Origin: Escherichia coli
Lineage (GTDB): Bacteria > Pseudomonadota > Gammaproteobacteria > Enterobacterales > Enterobacteriaceae
DNA: 64,000 nucleotides
Direction of reading: 5' to 3'
NCBI GenBank assembly: GCA_021307345.1
Contig: CP089930.1
Location: forward strand, 62,001-126,000
In this document: piece after piece, positions 55,328 through 64,000 of the stretch
Layout: the number at the start of each line of letters is the position of its first letter
Position numbering within the stretch: position 1 is the first letter of the stretch
Position numbers and translations under genes: made by a program
The notes under the pieces: generated by a model
Told to the model about the DNA's origin: nothing
Databases searched by the model: none
What the model saw: only the letters and a program-made list of their open reading frames with translations

Positions 55328-56554
55328 ATGTCACTCTGTGAAAATGACACCCCCATAAACTGGAAACGAAACCTGATCGTTGCCTGGCTAGGTTGTTTTC
55401 TTACCGGTGCCGCCTTCAGTCTGGTGATGCCATTCTTACCCCTCTACGTTGAGCAACTTGGCATCACCGGCCACAGCGCGCTGAATATGTGGTCGGGGAT
55501 TGTCTTCAGTATTACCTTTTTATTTTCCGCCATCGCCTCCCCTTTCTGGGGCGGGCTTGCCGACCGCAAAGGCAGAAAAATCATGTTATTGCGTTCTGCT
55601 CTCGGCATGGGCATCGTGATGGTGCTGATGGGGCTGGCGCAAAATATCTGGCAGTTTTTGATTCTGCGGGCGCTGCTTGGTTTGCTTGGCGGATTTGTCC
55701 CCAACGCCAATGCTCTTATCGCCACACAAGTACCGCGTAATAAAAGCGGCTGGGCGCTGGGCACGCTCTCCACCGGCGGCGTTAGCGGCGCGTTGCTCGG
55801 CCCGATGGCTGGTGGCTTACTCGCTGATAACTACGGCTTACGTCCGGTATTCTTTATTACCGCCAGTGTGCTCATACTCTGCTTTTTCGTCACCCTGTTT
55901 TGTATCAGAGAAAAATTCCAGCCAGTCAGCAAAAAAGAGATGCTGCACATGCGGGAAGTCGTGACATCGCTTAAAAGCCCGAAACTGGTACTTAGCCTGT
56001 TTGTCACAACATTAATCATCCAGATTGCTACTGGATCTATCGCGCCAATCCTGACGCTGTATGTCCGCGAACTGGCAGGAAATGTCAGTAATATCGCCTT
56101 TATTAGCGGCATGATCGCCTCCGTGCCCGGCGTTGCTGCACTGCTAAGTGCTCCACGACTCGGTAAACTTGGCGATCGTATCGGGCCAGAAAAGATCCTG
56201 ATAACTGCGCTGATCTTTTCTGTGCTGCTGTTGATCCCAATGTCTTATGTCCAGACACCACTGCAACTGGGGATTTTACGCTTTTTGCTCGGCGCCGCAG
56301 ACGGCGCTCTGCTCCCAGCCGTACAAACGTTGCTGGTTTATAATTCGACCAACCAAATCGCCGGACGCATTTTCAGCTATAACCAGTCGTTTCGCGATAT
56401 TGGCAACGTTACGGGGCCGTTGATGGGCGCAGCTATTTCAGCACACTACGGCTTTCGTGCTGTATTTCTGGTTACCGCCGGAGTCGTTTTGTTTAACGCG
56501 GTCTATTCGTGGAACAGCCTGCGCCGTCGCCGACTCCCCCAGGTATCGAACTGA
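55328..56554 (+). CDS. mdtG: Major facilitator drug efflux protein MdtG (YceE)
   Basis: 408-residue inner-membrane MFS transporter with 12 helices; in E. coli under MarA/SoxS/Rob control and able to give fosfomycin and deoxycholate tolerance. The loop 2-3 signature reads [16 protein letters not shown] and the antiporter motif C is in [20 protein letters not shown]. The upstream 135 bp should contain the Mar box, which I cannot fix confidently. Confidence 0.94.
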   Translation: MSLCENDTPINWKRNLIVAWLGCFLTGAAFSLVMPFLPLYVEQLGITGHSALNMWSGIVFSITFLFSAIASPFWGGLADRKGRKIMLLRSALGMGIVMVLMGLAQNIWQFLILRALLGLLGGFVPNANALIATQVPRNKSGWALGTLSTGGVSGALLGPMAGGLLADNYGLRPVFFITASVLILCFFVTLFCIREKFQPVSKKEMLHMREVVTSLKSPKLVLSLFVTTLIIQIATGSIAPILTLYVRELAGNVSNIAFISGMIASVPGVAALLSAPRLGKLGDRIGPEKILITALIFSVLLLIPMSYVQTPLQLGILRFLLGAADGALLPAVQTLLVYNSTNQIAGRIFSYNQSFRDIGNVTGPLMGAAISAHYGFRAVFLVTAGVVLFNAVYSWNSLRRRRLPQVSN

Positions 56555-56636
56555 TTTTTCGCCTTTCATACTTGCAAAAGCGGAGAATCAGCTATTCTTT
56601 CCCTGAACACCTCAGCAAATCAAAGGGAGAGTCGTG

Positions 56637-57011
56637 ATGACTATGTACGCAACGCTTGAAGAAGCCATTGATGCCGCACGCGAAGAATTTCTTGCTGACA
56701 ACCCCGGCATCGACGCCGAAGAAGCGAATGTGCAACAGTTCAATGTCCAGAAATATATTCTGCAAGATGGCGACATTATGTGGCAGGTTGAGTTTTTAGC
56801 CGATGAGGGCGAAGAAGGTGAATGCCTGCCAATGTTCAGTGGAGAAGCCGCACAAAGCATCTTTGATGGCGACTATGATGAGATTGAAATCCGCCAGGAA
56901 TGGCAGGAAGAAAATACCCTGCATGAATGGGACGAAGGTGAATTTCAGCTTGAACCACCGCTGGATACCGAAGAAGGACGCGCAGCAGCAGATGAGTGGG
57001 ATGAGCGTTAA
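56637..57011 (+). CDS. msyB: Acidic protein MsyB
   Basis: 124-residue very acidic protein (clusters such as DYDEIEIRQEWQEENTLHEW), first found as a multicopy suppressor of sec mutants and a weak chaperone-like factor; induced in stationary phase. Start ATG 56637, GTG 56634 just before it being also open. AGGGAG lies seven bases up. The stop abuts, without spacer, the stop of convergent yceK at 57012. Confidence 0.93.
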   Translation: MTMYATLEEAIDAAREEFLADNPGIDAEEANVQQFNVQKYILQDGDIMWQVEFLADEGEEGECLPMFSGEAAQSIFDGDYDEIEIRQEWQEENTLHEWDEGEFQLEPPLDTEEGRAAADEWDER

Positions 57012-57239
57012 TTACTCATATGCTCCGTGATGAATGTCGATCGGTAGCAGTAAGGTATCAAAGACTAAAGAGAAAGGGAGATCAAGGATTGTGACATAGC
57101 GCCATGCGGAGTCACGTACATCCCATTGCACGCCGGGATAATATTGGTTGCCATGCCCCTGTCCCGGTATGGTGCGGCTAATGATGCTGCCACAACCACT
57201 CAGCAAGGTAACCATGATGCTGACTACGATGAAACGCAT
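57012..57239 (-). CDS. yceK: Lipoprotein YceK (DUF1375)
   Basis: 75-residue predicted lipoprotein with lipobox VTLLSGCGSI (Cys at residue 16), then VQWDVRDSAWRYVTILDLPF and a tail with DTLLLPIDIHH, the features of the DUF1375 family. No known function. It ends at the base next to the msyB stop and lies downstream of opgH, separated by a terminator. Confidence 0.9.
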   Translation of the reverse strand: MRFIVVSIMVTLLSGCGSIISRTIPGQGHGNQYYPGVQWDVRDSAWRYVTILDLPFSLVFDTLLLPIDIHHGAYE

Positions 57240-57255
57240 TTGAACCCTCTTCCGT

Positions 57256-57287
57256 AAAAAAATACCGGCATAACGCCGGTATTTTTA
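57256..57287 (-). terminator. Intrinsic terminator after opgH
   Basis: AATACCGGC / GCCGGTATT stem with a four-base loop; read leftward it is followed by TTTTTTTA and preceded by a symmetrical A run, so it can work in both directions. It separates opgGH from yceK. Confidence 0.85.
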
Positions 57288-57312
57288 TTGCTGACAAAAT
57301 GCTTGTTGTTTT

Positions 57313-57347
57313 TGCCGGATGCGGCATGAACGCCTTATCCGGCCTAC
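57313..57347. repeat. REP element downstream of opgH
   Basis: TGCCGGATGCGGCATGAACG, then CCTTATCCGGCCTAC, a near-consensus Y-type REP palindrome between the opgH stop and its terminator. Confidence 0.9.
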
Positions 57348-57387
57348 GAAACCTTGCAAATTCAATATATTGCAAGTATCTACACTT

Positions 57388-61851
<4,464 letters not shown>

Positions 61852-63009
61852 ATGAATCCAGTACCCGCGCAGCGTGAATATTTCCTCGACTCCATCCGCG
61901 CATGGTTGATGTTGTTAGGGATCCCTTTTCATATTTCTTTAATCTATTCAAGCCACACCTGGCATGTGAATAGCGCAGAACCGTCATGGTGGCTGACGCT
62001 TTTTAACGATTTCATCCACGCCTTCCGTATGCAGGTATTTTTCGTTATTTCCGGATATTTTTCCTACATGCTGTTTTTGCGCTACCCGTTGAAAAAATGG
62101 TGGAAAGTGCGCGTTGAACGCGTAGGGATCCCGATGTTAACGGCTATTCCCCTGCTCACCTTGCCGCAATTCATTATGCTGCAATATGTCAAGGGCAAAG
62201 CGGAAAGCTGGCCTGGGCTATCATTGTATGACAAATATAATACTCTGGCCTGGGAGTTAATTTCACACCTGTGGTTTTTACTGGTGTTGGTCGTTATGAC
62301 GACACTTTGCGTGTGGATATTTAAACGAATAAGAAATAATTTAGAAAATTCAGATAAGACAAATAAAACTTTCTCGATGGTTAAGCTATCGATACTATTT
62401 TTCTGTCTGGGAATTGGCTATGCAGCAATAAGAAGAACGCTATTTATCGTTTATCCACCCATTTTAAGCGATGGCATGTTCAATTTTATTTTCATGCAGA
62501 CGCTGTTTTATATGCCGTTCTTTATTCTCGGTGCGCTGGCTTTCATTTTTCCTAATCTAAAAGCCTTGTTTACCACACCGTCTCGTGGATGTACTCTCGC
62601 GGCAGCACTGGCATTTGTTGCTTATTTGCTCAATCAACGCTACGGCAGCGGCGATGCCTGGATGTATGAAACCGAGTCAGTGATCACGATGGTGCTCGGC
62701 CTGTGGATGGTGAATGTGGTCTTCTCCTTTGGCCACCGTTTGCTTAATTTCCAGTCAGCGCGGGTAACCTATTTTGTAAACGCGTCGCTATTTATTTATC
62801 TGGTTCACCACCCGTTAACGCTCTTTTTCGGTGCTTACATCACTCCGCACATTACATCAAATCTGCTGGGTTTCCTCTGCGGTCTGATATTTGTGGTAGG
62901 GATTGCGATAATTCTGTACGAAATTCATTTACGCATTCCGTTGTTGAAGTTTTTGTTCTCCGGCAAACCGATCGTAAAACGCGAGAATGACAAAGCGCCA
63001 GCTCGCTAA
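61852..63009 (+). CDS. opgC: Glucan succinyltransferase OpgC (MdoC)
   Basis: Inner-membrane protein that adds succinyl groups to osmoregulated periplasmic glucans. 385 residues of the acyltransferase 3 family with about ten hydrophobic helices; N-terminal family block [20 protein letters not shown] with the conserved His and a central [13 protein letters not shown]. The codons around 62310-62420 are AT-rich compared with the rest. Convergent with clsC, 7 bp apart. Confidence 0.95.
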   Translation: MNPVPAQREYFLDSIRAWLMLLGIPFHISLIYSSHTWHVNSAEPSWWLTLFNDFIHAFRMQVFFVISGYFSYMLFLRYPLKKWWKVRVERVGIPMLTAIPLLTLPQFIMLQYVKGKAESWPGLSLYDKYNTLAWELISHLWFLLVLVVMTTLCVWIFKRIRNNLENSDKTNKTFSMVKLSILFFCLGIGYAAIRRTLFIVYPPILSDGMFNFIFMQTLFYMPFFILGALAFIFPNLKALFTTPSRGCTLAAALAFVAYLLNQRYGSGDAWMYETESVITMVLGLWMVNVVFSFGHRLLNFQSARVTYFVNASLFIYLVHHPLTLFFGAYITPHITSNLLGFLCGLIFVVGIAIILYEIHLRIPLLKFLFSGKPIVKRENDKAPAR

Positions 63010-63016
63010 ACCATAC

Positions 63017-64000
63017 TTACAATAACCATTCAACGGGCAATATTGACGCCAGTCTGACCATAACCCGCTTCCAGAAACTGGTGGCGGGTTCTTTTTTGAG
63101 GATAATTTCCTCCTTCCCATGGCGATCGACCCAGTTGATTCGTCCCCACCGATCCAGACGGAGCTGCCAGGCCGCATCATACTGGCTCTGAATAAAGCGT
63201 TTATCGATTAATTGTGCCAGCGTTTCGCTCTCTATCACGAAGCCCATTTCAGTATTGAGCAGCGTTGAACGCGGATCGAAATTGAATGAGCCAATAAACA
63301 CTATTTTGCCATCGACACTGAATGTTTTAGCATGAAGGCTTGCGCCGGAATTACCAGTTATACCGCGATCGTGCAACGTGCTGCTTTGTTCCCGCGTCGG
63401 TTTCAGTTCATATAACTCAACGCCATAGCGGAGCAATTTTTTGCGCCAGCGAGCATACCCGGCATGAACGACAGCGACATCGTTAGCGGCAAGTGAATTG
63501 GTTAAGATAGCTATCCTGACCCCTTTTCTGACCATTCGTAAAAGCTGCGCCACTCCCGCGCGCGTTGGCACAAAATAGGAAGAGATAATATCAATACGTT
63601 CGCTGGGGGAGCCCATGATATCGAACAGGCGCTGCGGTAACAGTGAATGCCGTTTTGCCTTGCCCTCCCCTTTTGCCGGATCATCACTTAATAAACGCGT
63701 TCTTGCCCAGATAAGCGGCAATGTTCCGTCAACCAGTTGATTTATAAACGGACTTAACTCCATTTGGCACAAATAGCGATGTGTCTCGGTGTCGTTGTAC
63801 CAGGACGCAGGTAGCTCAATACGGTCAGCCATTTCGCCATCGGGAACATCCAGCACCTGCTGCAACGGTGAAACTGATTTGCAATACCAGTAGCGGGCAA
63901 AATCATCGGCAACATCCTCAACAACCGGCCCTATTGCCAGGACATCTAAATCTGAAAAAAGTGGCTCTTCTCCCGCGCCGAAATAGGCATCGCCAACGTT
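63017..64000 (-). CDS. clsC: Cardiolipin synthase C (YmdC), C-terminal part (5' end outside window)
   Basis: Phospholipase D-family enzyme that makes cardiolipin from phosphatidylglycerol and phosphatidylethanolamine with the help of YmdB. About 327 residues are seen, open to the window edge; the K-12 protein has 473. One complete HKD motif is visible (SLHAKTFSVDGKIVFIGSFN with following FDPRS); the first HKD motif should lie beyond the edge. Upstream region begins NVGDAYFGAGEEPLFSDLDV as in E. coli. Confidence 0.95.
   Translation of the reverse strand, partial: NVGDAYFGAGEEPLFSDLDVLAIGPVVEDVADDFARYWYCKSVSPLQQVLDVPDGEMADRIELPASWYNDTETHRYLCQMELSPFINQLVDGTLPLIWARTRLLSDDPAKGEGKAKRHSLLPQRLFDIMGSPSERIDIISSYFVPTRAGVAQLLRMVRKGVRIAILTNSLAANDVAVVHAGYARWRKKLLRYGVELYELKPTREQSSTLHDRGITGNSGASLHAKTFSVDGKIVFIGSFNFDPRSTLLNTEMGFVIESETLAQLIDKRFIQSQYDAAWQLRLDRWGRINWVDRHGKEEIILKKEPATSFWKRVMVRLASILPVEWLL

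Overview
The window is ordinary-looking chromosome of an Escherichia, almost certainly E. coli or a very close relative. Nearly every predicted protein matches what I remember of the E. coli K-12 product over its full length. The gene order follows the K-12 stretch from mfd to ymdC (clsC), read in the opposite direction to the K-12 map. I see no phage, insertion sequence, CRISPR array, tRNA or rRNA. All identifications rest on reading motifs and on memory of the families; no search was run.

Layout. 1-5.5 kb: end of mfd (transcription-coupled repair), ldtC (L,D-transpeptidase), the divergent bhsA/comR pair, ycfJ and ndh. 5.8-9.7 kb: leftward operon hinT-ycfL-lpoB-thiK-nagZ-ycfP, mixing peptidoglycan synthesis control, muropeptide recycling and thiamine salvage. 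10-14 kb: the ferric coprogen receptor gene fhuE, convergent with the glucose permease gene ptsG and its Mlc, CRP and SgrS control sites. 14-18.2 kb: leftward pabC-mltG-tmk-holB-tatD with overlapping ends. 18.3-24.8 kb: the leftward lipid cluster yceD-rpmF-plsX-fabH-fabD-fabG-acpP-fabF. 24.9-30.4 kb: yceF, rluC and rne with its long regulatory leader.

30.5-42.1 kb is the flagellar region I: flgBCDEFGHIJ then flgKL leftward, and flgA-flgM-flgN rightward. All genes are open and full length, with readable sigma-28 promoters for flgMN and flgKL. 42.1-47.4 kb: murJ, mviM, yceH, rimJ, mdtH. 47.5-53 kb: yceB, pyrC (PurR box and start-switching leader), dinI (LexA box), bssS, solA, the tiny yceO, yceJ and yceI. 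53-57.2 kb: trhO, lpxL, mdtG, msyB, yceK. 57.4-64 kb: the osmoregulated periplasmic glucan genes opgH, opgG (leftward) and opgC (rightward), then the 3' part of clsC, cut by the window edge.

No new multi-gene system is evident. The points most worth a second look are: (1) grxB, which I expect between mdtH and yceB in K-12, is absent, leaving 171 bp; (2) a 7-mer and its complement occur four times in alternating orientation in the opgG/opgC intergenic region, one pair flanking the purine-rich stretch upstream of opgG; (3) a near-ideal CRP-type palindrome and a separate spaced inverted repeat lie between bhsA and comR; (4) a 17-nt alternating CG tract lies inside tmk; (5) a boxC-type hairpin interrupts the flgF-flgG junction; (6) two self-complementary octamers precede mdtH, one overlapping its ribosome-binding site.
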